A stretch of DNA of 64,000 bases, from the NCBI RefSeq assembly GCF_002077175.1, contig NZ_CP014943.1, positions 2,046,001 to 2,110,000 on the forward strand, in the 5' to 3' direction. The DNA is from Colwellia sp. PAMC 21821 (lineage in GTDB: Bacteria > Pseudomonadota > Gammaproteobacteria > Enterobacterales > Alteromonadaceae). The position numbers and the translations under genes are program-made. Below, in pieces: positions 27,904-36,315 of this stretch; the first letter of the stretch is position 1; every line of letters starts with the position of its first letter. Under the pieces are notes generated by a model. It searched no databases. It was not told the origin of the DNA and worked only from the letters and a program-made list of their open reading frames with translations.

Positions 27904-29364
27904 TTACTTATTTTTATGTGAAAGCATCGTTAAGCATAAGTTTAAATGTTCAACTAATGCAGCGCAGTGATCAAAATCAATCAACGAAATTTCTTTATCA
28001 CTATGAAAGATCTGAGCGGTAATAACCCCAATCGGTGTTTGTCCAACTTTTAAAGGGCAGATTAATACCGAACCTTCGACGATGAACTCGGCTATTTCTC
28101 CAGTAATATATTGATACCACTGCTTTTCCTGCCGATCTTTTATTAATATTGCTTGGTTATTATCCATGGCATAACTAAAGACATTATTACTGCGAGAAAG
28201 AGAAAATCTTACGTTTTTATCTATAAGCTGACTAGCGATGTCGTAAGTAAAGCGAGACTTTATGGCCTTTTTATCATCAATAACTAAGAGAAAACTACAG
28301 TGTTCAAAAGCAAAGATTTTTGCCATAGATTTTAGTGTCAATCGGATAAATTCTGTTAGATCGGTTGATGTTTTAAGTAATTTGTTGAGCTGTATATATA
28401 CACTGAGAATGTCACTGTCTTTATGTGGGTTAGGCTTTAAAACTTGATACTTATTACCTTTAAAGTCACTTACCTTTGGTAGCGGATTAATATGTTTTAT
28501 TAATGCCGATGCACCATAAGACGTAAGTAATTTAGTCGCTCTTTCGCGCAGATGTTCTATTTTTAGTACTAATTGCCGAACGTTTAAACCGGTTAATTTC
28601 GCAATATCAGCTAAAAGTTGCTGAAACTCCTCTGCGCTGCCAGTAGGGTTTGCGATGGAATTACTCAATTTGTCGGCAAAATATATTATTTGAATTTCAA
28701 TAGTTCTGCTTTTAGGTTTATCCATTGCTTTTAGGAGTAGGTCACTCAAGCTCCAAGTTTTTACAAGCTCTGTACTCAATTGGGAAAAATCACAGCCAAT
28801 TTCACTTAGGCACTTTTGGCGAAAATTTTCAGAAGTCATATCTCCGTGTGATATTAACTTTTCAGCCGACTTACCACCAACAATCCAAAAAGCTGTTTCA
28901 CCAATTCGATAAAGCATCGCTGCTAAATAAAGCTCTTCTTGGGTGTCTTCTGCATACTGTGGCGCCATCATTTTCGCTAATAATCCGGCATAAAATGAAT
29001 TGGCCATTGATTGTGTTAATTGATGATAAACATCGGCATTAAGCTCTTTATTTGCCAGTAACCCTTCAACTAACTTAGAAGTCAGACAGATGTTTTTAAC
29101 CGCCCGAATACCTAAAACTACTGATGCTCGAGATACAGTATTTACTTTGTTAATACTCAAGTGCTGAACGCTGTTGGCAACTTTAAGTAAGCAAGATGCA
29201 AGCGCCTGATCGTGTAAAATAGCTTTACTTAACTTAGGCAAAGACGACTTATCGTCATTATTAAACTTATCCAGCATTCTGGCTGTTGAAGTGATGGCAG
29301 GTAATTCACTTTTTGCGATTATATCAACCCAGTGTTGAATTGAAATCTGCGGTGCGTCTTTCAT
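27904..29364 (-). CDS. HDOD-domain signalling protein with C-terminal GAF-like domain
   Basis: About 486 residues. An N-terminal HDOD domain (about 10-215) shows the ELPAITSTARMLDKF opening helix and SRASVVLGIRAVKNICL core; HDOD is a non-catalytic relative of HD phosphohydrolases used in signalling and cell-cycle control. A GAF-like domain (about 310-480) follows after a helical linker. No output domain is attached. The start at 29364 is preferred: GGAG lies 7 nt upstream and the HDOD N-terminus begins there, whereas the more upstream ATG at 29424 has no support. Ligand and partners are unknown. Confidence 0.82.
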   Translation of the reverse strand: MKDAPQISIQHWVDIIAKSELPAITSTARMLDKFNNDDKSSLPKLSKAILHDQALASCLLKVANSVQHLSINKVNTVSRASVVLGIRAVKNICLTSKLVEGLLANKELNADVYHQLTQSMANSFYAGLLAKMMAPQYAEDTQEELYLAAMLYRIGETAFWIVGGKSAEKLISHGDMTSENFRQKCLSEIGCDFSQLSTELVKTWSLSDLLLKAMDKPKSRTIEIQIIYFADKLSNSIANPTGSAEEFQQLLADIAKLTGLNVRQLVLKIEHLRERATKLLTSYGASALIKHINPLPKVSDFKGNKYQVLKPNPHKDSDILSVYIQLNKLLKTSTDLTEFIRLTLKSMAKIFAFEHCSFLLVIDDKKAIKSRFTYDIASQLIDKNVRFSLSRSNNVFSYAMDNNQAILIKDRQEKQWYQYITGEIAEFIVEGSVLICPLKVGQTPIGVITAQIFHSDKEISLIDFDHCAALVEHLNLCLTMLSHKNK

Positions 29365-29732
29365 CTCTTTGCTCCGAGTGGATAAATCATGTTTTATTTT
29401 TAGCCATTTTATCGAGCGTAACACATATTTTTATAAAATTATTGTTAACAGATCTGGGATTTTATAATCGTATCTTTTGATGTACGTAAAAGTAATCGCA
29501 CTTTTATCGTGTAACGATGTCCGACACTTCATGATAATTTTGTGTTGTAAATTGCCAAGCTTGAACCGTTAAATAGATGTGCTTTGGCATGAAAAGTAAA
29601 ATTCGTGATCTTGTACTATTTGTAATAGCATCATTTTTAATACAATATCAATGCTAATCTATTGTACTTATTGTCTATTTAGTTAGTATTGAACTAGCTA
29701 AACATAATCGATTTAAATAAAAGGGGAAGGTT
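29365..29732. other. Intergenic region between divergent genes
   Basis: AT-rich 368-bp gap between the HDOD gene and the M16 peptidase gene. I see no hairpin or repeat of note. Immediately before the peptidase start, AAGGGGAAGG (29721-29730) is an unusually G-rich ribosome site that contains the exact complement of the CUUCCCC loop of the two candidate sRNAs. Confidence 0.5.
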
Positions 29733-32582
29733 TTGAATAAATGGATGCTACCGGTGTTATTAACGTGTTTAACGGCATGTGAAAATACTACAAAATCAGA
29801 AAAACAGATGTCTGCTACAACGGTTGCAGGGATAAACTTTGTAGAAAGTGTGGGTACGAAAAAAGGTAAAACGGTCATTCCTTATCAAAAATATGTGCTT
29901 GATAATGGTTTAACCTTAGTGCTGCATCAAGATAAGTCTGACCCTCTTGTACACGTCGATATGACCTACCATGTAGGCTCTGGTCGAGAAGATATTGGTA
30001 AGTCTGGCTTTGCACATTTCTTTGAGCATATGATGTTTCAAGGCTCAGAAAACGTCGCGGATGATGAACACTTTAAAATAGTCACCGAATCTGGCGGTAC
30101 CATGAATGGTACGACTAATAGTGACCGGACAAATTATTTTCAAACCGTGCCAGCGAACCAACTGGAAAAAATGTTGTGGCTCGAAGCTGACCGCATGGGA
30201 TTTTTAGTTGACGCGGTAACCCAAGAAAAATTTGAAATACAACGTGAAACGGTAAAAAACGAACGTGGCCAAAGCTACGAAAATCGACCTTATGGATTAT
30301 TACGTGAGCGGGTTTCTGAAGCTATGTATCCTTTAGGGCACCCTTATTCGTGGCAAACAATAGGTTATATTGACGACTTAAATCGCGTGAATGTTAACGA
30401 TTTAAAAGCCTTTTTCTTGCGCTGGTATGGTCCTAACAATGCAACATTAACCATAGGCGGTGATCTTGATGTTGTTGAAACTTTAGCCATGGTTAACAAG
30501 TACTTCGGGAGTATTCCTCGTGGTCCTGAAGTAAAAATGCCGATAAAGCCAAGCTTTACTATTGAGGCTGATCGCTATATTTCGATGGAAGACAATGTGC
30601 ACTTACCTTTAGTGTATATGTCGTATCCAACCGTAAGTGTTAGACATAAAGACGAAGCCGCGCTGGATTTATTGTCTAGTATTTTGGGTGGTGGAAAAAC
30701 CTCATTACTTTATAAAAACTTAGTTAAAAATCAGTTAGCTGTTCAGGCTTCAGTAAGTCATCCTTGTGCAGAGCTTGCTTGTACTTTCAATATGTTAGCT
30801 CTACCACATCCAGCTTCGGGTAAAACATTGGCAGATATGGAAATAGTTATTCGTGATAGCTTGCTTGAATTTGAAACTCGTGGCGTTGAAGACGACGACT
30901 TAATCAAAGCCAAAGCTGAAATGGAAGCCGGTTTTGTATTTGGTTTGCAAAGTGTAGCGGGTAAAGTAAGCCAATTAGCGGCTAATGAAACCTTTAAAGG
31001 TAATCCGAATTATATCGAACAAGATATTGCTCGTTATGCCAATGTTACCAAAGCTGATGTGATGCGTGTTTATAAAAAATATATTAAAAATAAACATGGT
31101 GTGATCATGAGCATAGTGCCGAAGGGGCAAACAGCGCTGGTTGCAGCACAAGATAACTTTAGTCCTGAAGCTCGCGTTATCCCCGAACTTGCTTCTACCT
31201 CTGAGGACGATTTACAGGTTCGAAAAGCTAAGGATAATTTTGATCGCAGCATAATGCCAGTAGCAGGGGCAAATAAAGCCGTTGATGTACCTGAAATGTG
31301 GCGAGAAACGTTTAATAACGGTATTAAAATACTAGCAACACAAAGTAGTGAAACACCAACCACTTCAATATTAATAAAAATTCCAGCAGGGCATTACTTT
31401 GAGAGTAAAGACAAGGCAGGTACAGCCGCGCTTTTAGCCGCAATGTTAAATGAGTCTACGACTAAACGTAGCGCTGAAGACATGAGTAAGGCACTGCAGA
31501 AGTTAGGTTCCTCTGTTGGTATTGCTGCCGGAAACGACTATTTAGCGATCAATATAAATGCGCTAACCAAGCATATAGATGCCACGTTAGACCTTGTGTA
31601 TGAAAAAATCACTGAGCCAGCATTTTTACCCAGTGAGTTTGACCGCAATAAAAGCAACGCGATTCAAGGGGCGATTAATGGTAAAAAAGATGCTGGTTAT
31701 TTAGCATCGAATGCTTATCGTCAATTACTGCATGCAGATAATATTGCCGCAACCTCGAGTGCGGGCTCAGAAGCATCATTAGCTAATATCCAATTAGCCG
31801 ATATTAAAGCGCTGTATCAACAGCAAATTAAAGCCAAGGGCAGTGAAATAATATTAGTTTCTGATTTAGACAAAGTAAAAGTGTTGAAGTCACTCAGTAT
31901 ATTTAAGGCACTGACTGGCGAAGGCAAAGAGCTGATATTAAACCTCCCTGAATCGAATGCTAAACGTGGCGTTATTTATTTAGTTAACAAAGACAATGCT
32001 GCGCAGTCTGCTATTCGTATTGGTAAGCGTTCACTTACTCAGGATGTTACTGGTGAGTACTATCGTGCTTACTTAATGAACTTCCCGTTAGGTGGTGCAT
32101 TTAATAGCCGTATCAACTTAAACTTACGTGAAGATAAAGGCTATACCTATGGCGCACGTTCGTATTTTTATGGTGATAAATTCTCTGGTACTTATACCGC
32201 TAGCGCAGAAGTTCGTGCAGACGTAACCGACAAGTCTATTGTTGAGTTTGTAGAAGAAATTAAGCGCTACGCTGAGCAAGGAATAACGGATGAGGAGTTG
32301 GCCTTTATGCGTAATGCTATCAACCAAAAAGATGCATTAAAGTATGAAACCCCCGGCCGTAAATTAGGCTTTTTAGCGCAAATTTTAGAGCATAATTTAA
32401 CGGCTGATTTTGTCAAAGAGCGCAATGACATTGTGGCGAATATTAGTAAAGCAGAAATTAATGCCTTAGCGAAAAAACACTTAAACTTAAGTGAAATGTT
32501 AATGGTAGTGGTTGGCGATGCTAAAACCTTGAAACCGCAATTACAGGCACTAGGTTACCAAGTTATTAATTACGAAATTTAA
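29733..32582 (+). CDS. M16-family zinc metallopeptidase lipoprotein
   Basis: A 949-residue two-domain M16 peptidase (pitrilysin/processing-peptidase family). The inverted zinc motif HFFEH is at about 95-99, with a downstream glutamate in TVKNERGQS as third ligand. The second half (about 510-949) is the inactive M16 partner domain and keeps the Arg/Tyr-rich RxxxGYTYG-type segment. The N-terminus is a short leader with lipobox LTAC, so it is probably membrane-anchored in the periplasm. The start codon is TTG at 29733, with AAGGGG 6 nt upstream; the ATG four codons later would remove the basic residue of the leader. It is monocistronic. Confidence 0.92.
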   Translation: MNKWMLPVLLTCLTACENTTKSEKQMSATTVAGINFVESVGTKKGKTVIPYQKYVLDNGLTLVLHQDKSDPLVHVDMTYHVGSGREDIGKSGFAHFFEHMMFQGSENVADDEHFKIVTESGGTMNGTTNSDRTNYFQTVPANQLEKMLWLEADRMGFLVDAVTQEKFEIQRETVKNERGQSYENRPYGLLRERVSEAMYPLGHPYSWQTIGYIDDLNRVNVNDLKAFFLRWYGPNNATLTIGGDLDVVETLAMVNKYFGSIPRGPEVKMPIKPSFTIEADRYISMEDNVHLPLVYMSYPTVSVRHKDEAALDLLSSILGGGKTSLLYKNLVKNQLAVQASVSHPCAELACTFNMLALPHPASGKTLADMEIVIRDSLLEFETRGVEDDDLIKAKAEMEAGFVFGLQSVAGKVSQLAANETFKGNPNYIEQDIARYANVTKADVMRVYKKYIKNKHGVIMSIVPKGQTALVAAQDNFSPEARVIPELASTSEDDLQVRKAKDNFDRSIMPVAGANKAVDVPEMWRETFNNGIKILATQSSETPTTSILIKIPAGHYFESKDKAGTAALLAAMLNESTTKRSAEDMSKALQKLGSSVGIAAGNDYLAININALTKHIDATLDLVYEKITEPAFLPSEFDRNKSNAIQGAINGKKDAGYLASNAYRQLLHADNIAATSSAGSEASLANIQLADIKALYQQQIKAKGSEIILVSDLDKVKVLKSLSIFKALTGEGKELILNLPESNAKRGVIYLVNKDNAAQSAIRIGKRSLTQDVTGEYYRAYLMNFPLGGAFNSRINLNLREDKGYTYGARSYFYGDKFSGTYTASAEVRADVTDKSIVEFVEEIKRYAEQGITDEELAFMRNAINQKDALKYETPGRKLGFLAQILEHNLTADFVKERNDIVANISKAEINALAKKHLNLSEMLMVVVGDAKTLKPQLQALGYQVINYEI

Positions 32583-32600
32583 CGTTAAGCAACGAAATTG

Positions 32601-32632
32601 AAGGCTGCCAATCGGCGGCCTTTTTATTTTTT
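32601..32632 (+). terminator. Rho-independent terminator of the M16 peptidase gene
   Basis: AGGCTGCC/GGCGGCCT stem (one wobble), ATCG-type tetraloop, then TTTTATTTTTT. It begins 19 bp after the stop codon. Confidence 0.9.
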
Positions 32633-33034
32633 GTCGCGCTTTTATGATTAATGTTTTTGTACTTCACAGTTCTTCGATGGTAAATTTTCCTATTTAAAAA
32701 ATTTCACCACCGAGACACAGAGGCGATGCCCGCTTCACCGAGAAGTGATTTCAATAGCAAAAGTCAATTGTACTTGTGATGTGTTACCTCCTGCAGTTCT
32801 CATTATTTTCTCCCTGTGAATGATTACTTTTTTTACCGAGCGGAAATAATGAGGCAGTTATTGAGGTATTTAAGATCGGGAACATTTGGCTTTAAGCATA
32901 AAAATTGCTTTATATTTGCCATATTTTACAAAAAAAGTGAATAAGCCGAACGGTTTTATAAACGCTAAAGAGAATAACGCTGCCAGTGTATATGCCCTGA
33001 CAGCGCTTATTTATGTACTAAAATATAGTCTACA
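32633..33034 (-). other. Convergent intergenic region with a weak leftward hairpin
   Basis: About 400 bp between convergent genes. A 9-bp stem with one mismatch-type wobble (32978-32986/32997-33005) just past the S10 peptidase stop may serve as its terminator, although the T-tract is poor. The segment around 32704-32740 (ACCACCGAGACACAGAGG) looks like a remnant of an interspersed repeat, but I see no second copy here. Confidence 0.4.
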
Positions 33035-34558
33035 CTATGGCTTACTTTGATATTTTGCCGGTGTGGTTTTATTCGGTAAAGTCGCTTTGATAAACTCACG
33101 AATATCTTGGTTAGATGCTTCTAAGTCTTGGTAGCGAAGATACATCATATGGCCACTTTTATAGCCTTTAAATGACAATCTATCTTTCATTTTTCCACTT
33201 GGGTCAAGTTGCGATAAGGTATATTTAGCATCAAAATAATTAGTCGCACCGTCGTAGTAACCCGATTGAATCATCACGTTTAAATACGGATTTTGTGCCA
33301 TGGCTAAACGTAAGTTTTTACCTGTGTTGTTATTGGTTCTATCCCACGGATGCACGTTACCAAACATATTATATTTAAGATCAGTTTTGTAATTAAGCTC
33401 TTCACGTAAATAGTAATTTATGGCGGGCGTAAAGCTGTGTAACCAAGACGTTAGCTCGGCGTTGTAATCGGGGCGGCTGCCAGTCACTTTTTCATCAATA
33501 CCTAAATAACGCGAGTCTAAGCGACCCACGGTTTGTTCGCGGTTACGCAGTATTTCTTTCCAAAAGTAAGACGCTTCAATATCTAAATTATTACGCAGTA
33601 CTTCTTGCACCGATAAACCAGAATATCGTGCCACTTGTTTAGCGATGCGCTGTTTTTCATCTTCAGCAATAAAGCCACCTTTGGCTAGTGCGGGTAGATA
33701 TTGCTCAAGGGTGAACTTTTCAATTTCTGGCAATATTTCTAATAAATCTTGGTTTTGTAAATCGGCAGACAGTGCTTTGTGATACCAAGCCGTTGCTGCG
33801 AAATATGGTAAGCGATTAGCTGCTTTTACCGGACCGTCACGTTTGATACCTATGTCGGTAGGAGACACTAAAATTACACCGTTTAGGTACATCCATTGGC
33901 GAGATTGTAATTCTAACGCTAAGCCTGAAACTCGCGTGGTGCCATAACTTTCTCCAATAAGATATTTTGGTGATTGCCAACGATTATTGCGCGTAACAAA
34001 AGTGTTAACCCAATCAGCCAAGTATTTAACGTCAGCATTTACACCAAAGAACATGTTCTTTTGTTCTTCTTTTGACGGCATATTACCTTCTTTATCCGGT
34101 AAAACGCGCGAATAACCGGTGTTGACAGGATTCACAAATACAATATCAGCGGTGTCTAAAATTGAAAATTCATTGGTTTTTACGCCGTATGGCTGAAGAG
34201 GAAAACCCTCGCTATCAACATTGAGTACTTTCGGGCCGGTATAAGCTACGTGCATCCAAACTGAAGCCGAACCTGGACCGCCATTAAATGATATGAGTAA
34301 AGGGCGTGCGGCGTTATTTTTTACTTTCGAACGTTGGTAATAAGTATAAAAAAGGCTGGCGATTGGGTTGCCATCTTCGTCCCAAACGGGTTGTGTGCCA
34401 GTGGTGGCCGTGTAATCAAATTTTTTGCCGTTAACTTTAGTACTATGACTACTGGTTTTGCTTTCATCGATAGCAATTTTGCGTTCAAATTCTGCATTTG
34501 CTAAGGGCGATAACAATAAGAGTAGACTTGATAAGGTTAAAAGATGTCGAAATGTCAT
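33035..34558 (-). CDS. Serine carboxypeptidase-like protein (peptidase S10 family)
   Basis: About 507 residues with a signal peptide (about 1-22). The S10 signatures are visible: oxyanion-type FNGGPGSASVW, nucleophile serine in GESYGTTR, and the C-terminal histidine in KSGHMMY. S10 enzymes release C-terminal amino acids; this one is exported and probably acts on environmental peptides. The ATG at 34558 starts directly at the leader, while an upstream in-frame ATG (34615) would put 19 polar residues ahead of it. The neighbouring M16 and M1 peptidases suggest a peptide-scavenging lifestyle, but they are separate units. Confidence 0.88.
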   Translation of the reverse strand: MTFRHLLTLSSLLLLLSPLANAEFERKIAIDESKTSSHSTKVNGKKFDYTATTGTQPVWDEDGNPIASLFYTYYQRSKVKNNAARPLLISFNGGPGSASVWMHVAYTGPKVLNVDSEGFPLQPYGVKTNEFSILDTADIVFVNPVNTGYSRVLPDKEGNMPSKEEQKNMFFGVNADVKYLADWVNTFVTRNNRWQSPKYLIGESYGTTRVSGLALELQSRQWMYLNGVILVSPTDIGIKRDGPVKAANRLPYFAATAWYHKALSADLQNQDLLEILPEIEKFTLEQYLPALAKGGFIAEDEKQRIAKQVARYSGLSVQEVLRNNLDIEASYFWKEILRNREQTVGRLDSRYLGIDEKVTGSRPDYNAELTSWLHSFTPAINYYLREELNYKTDLKYNMFGNVHPWDRTNNNTGKNLRLAMAQNPYLNVMIQSGYYDGATNYFDAKYTLSQLDPSGKMKDRLSFKGYKSGHMMYLRYQDLEASNQDIREFIKATLPNKTTPAKYQSKP

Positions 34559-34832
34559 CACAATGTTCTCAGTGTTAGGGAATTTTTTAGTTGTGTATCT
34601 AGCGTACGACAGCATGAAGACAAAGTCATATTTAAAAGTTAGAACGAGTATATATAGCGATTAATGACCTAGCGACTAATAAAACAAGGTATGTTAAATC
34701 GAACCACCTTAGTACTGTTTCTTTAAAACATGGGTTATCGAGTGCGTCTACTGCCTTATCCCCTAGAATTAGGCTGCATCTTCAAGGGGAGAGAATTTTT
34801 CAGTAGGCCTTTACAACAAAAATGATTAAATA

Positions 34833-34869
34833 ACATTTAGCTTAATGGAATGCAGCCCAAGCTAAATGT
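34833..34869 (-). terminator. Probable terminator of the HutD-like gene
   Basis: A perfect 11-bp inverted repeat (34833-34843/34859-34869, 15-nt loop) lies 19 bp beyond the leftward gene's stop, followed on that strand by a T-rich but interrupted tail. Confidence 0.55.
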
Positions 34870-34887
34870 AGCCTAAGGGAAATGTCG

Positions 34888-35466
34888 CTATGTGCAATGG
34901 TTTAGATAAACAATAATCAGATGTTCACCTGTTATGGATGAATGGTTTTTTGCTAAATCGGTTATTTTTACTAAATGCTGGGCAGGTAAGGTGAGCGTTT
35001 TTTGTGTGTTGTGGTCGGTAAGTTCGGCATCTTTGAATAAACTATAGATAAAACATAAGTCGCTATTTTCAAGTGGATGATTTTTCGTGCTTGTCTGGCA
35101 GTCTAGCTTGGTATTAAAGGCTGAAGTGCGGGCAATAATATTAAAGTCGGTTATTTCATTACTGTACAAGTTGCCAACGGTTTTGTTTCCGCCATCAAAA
35201 GTCGCAAAATCAAGCAGTTTGGTTAATCGATCAATTTTACTGTCATTGTGTTGTAGATTAATGCCATCGCCTTCAATTAAAATTAGGTTACGGGTGTAAT
35301 CAGTGAAATTAGAAAATATACCGTCTTCAACCACACTTGCCATACTTAAACGCCAGTTGAAATTATCTAAGGTTCCACCAGGATTTATTGCCATTTCGAC
35401 CGTCTCGCCTTTGCCGTTTTTCCATGGCACGGTTTTAAATTGTGTTGGTTGAATAATTTCGATCAT
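34888..35466 (-). CDS. HutD/Ves-family cupin-like protein
   Basis: A 192-residue protein of the HutD/Ves family, recognised by the opening PTQFKTVPWKNGKGETVEM and the FNWRLSMASVVEDGIFSNF segment. The fold is a bicupin. HutD is linked with histidine-utilisation operons and Ves with cold-induced expression in E. coli, but the biochemical function is unclear. No hut genes are nearby, so the histidine link is not supported here. It is transcribed alone. Confidence 0.82.
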   Translation of the reverse strand: MIEIIQPTQFKTVPWKNGKGETVEMAINPGGTLDNFNWRLSMASVVEDGIFSNFTDYTRNLILIEGDGINLQHNDSKIDRLTKLLDFATFDGGNKTVGNLYSNEITDFNIIARTSAFNTKLDCQTSTKNHPLENSDLCFIYSLFKDAELTDHNTQKTLTLPAQHLVKITDLAKNHSSITGEHLIIVYLNHCT

Positions 35467-35674
35467 GTTAGGTATTCCAAATAAATAGGCGCATTTTATA
35501 AAGTGTGTAAATCATAGCGCGAAATAACTTAATATGCCTGCGTTAGTCATGTTTAATTAGTCGTTTTTATACGCTAAAGACATAACTTGTTACGTATTTT
35601 AACCATTTGTTATAACAAAGTAATTGCCTAACAAAAATTGCATTGATAGCATGCGCACTTTCCTGATCTCATTG

Positions 35675-35700
35675 TACCAAGTTGACTAATTAACTTGGTA
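35675..35700. promoter_or_regulatory. 9-8-9 palindrome upstream of the beta-barrel gene
   Basis: TACCAAGTT (35675-35683) and AACTTGGTA (35692-35700) form a perfect inverted repeat centred about 43 bp before the start codon. Such spacing fits an operator over the promoter or a 5'-UTR hairpin. Confidence 0.45.
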
Positions 35701-35730
35701 TTACGCTCTATTTAATAAAAGGATATTATT

Positions 35731-36225
35731 GTGTTTAAAAAATCTTTAATTGCACTTTCTCTACTGGCATTACCTTTAACTGCCGCTGCAAACTGGTCAG
35801 CTGGCGCGGGTTATGCCAACATCTCTGACGATGACCTTTCATTAGGTGTTATCTATGGTGCTGTTGCTTATGAATTTGCTAAAGAAGGCAGTAAGTTTTC
35901 TTTAGTGCCTGAATTGCGTCTTGGTACCGGTATATCTGATGACAATATCAGTGGAGCTAAATTAGAAGTTGAAAGCTTCACCGCACTTTCTGTTCGTGGA
36001 CAATACAACTACGATAATGGCTTTTATGCCTATGTTATGCCGTCATATGCAAACTTAGATGTTAAAGCAAGTTTTCGTGGTGCGTCTTTTAGCGACGATG
36101 AATGGAATTTTGGTTTTGGTGCTGGTGTTGGTAAAAAACTGAACGATAAAACTAGCGTTGAAGCCTCTTTTGAAAATTACGACGGAACTGATGTAATTAC
36201 CGTTGGTTTTAAATACGCTTTTTAA
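35731..36225 (+). CDS. Small outer-membrane beta-barrel protein
   Basis: A 164-residue protein with a signal peptide (about 1-20) and alternating aromatic/polar strands ending in VGFKYAF, whose terminal Phe is the outer-membrane assembly signal. It resembles the OmpA/OprF-like 8-stranded barrel superfamily (porin-family, beta-barrel domain). The start codon is GTG with AAAGGA about 8 nt upstream. Monocistronic, with a palindrome before it and a clear terminator after it. The function is unknown. Confidence 0.8.
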   Translation: MFKKSLIALSLLALPLTAAANWSAGAGYANISDDDLSLGVIYGAVAYEFAKEGSKFSLVPELRLGTGISDDNISGAKLEVESFTALSVRGQYNYDNGFYAYVMPSYANLDVKASFRGASFSDDEWNFGFGAGVGKKLNDKTSVEASFENYDGTDVITVGFKYAF

Positions 36226-36249
36226 GCGTTTGGTTTTTTTGTATTACTT

Positions 36250-36277
36250 AAAAGGGAAGCCAATGTGCTTCCCTTTT
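36250..36277. terminator. Bidirectional Rho-independent terminator
   Basis: AAAAGGGAAGC (36250-36260) and GCTTCCCTTTT (36267-36277) form a perfect 11-bp stem with a 6-nt loop between the convergent beta-barrel and M1 peptidase genes. Confidence 0.85.
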
Positions 36278-36315
36278 ACATTAAACAACACTAAACAATA
36301 CAATTGCAGGCTAGC

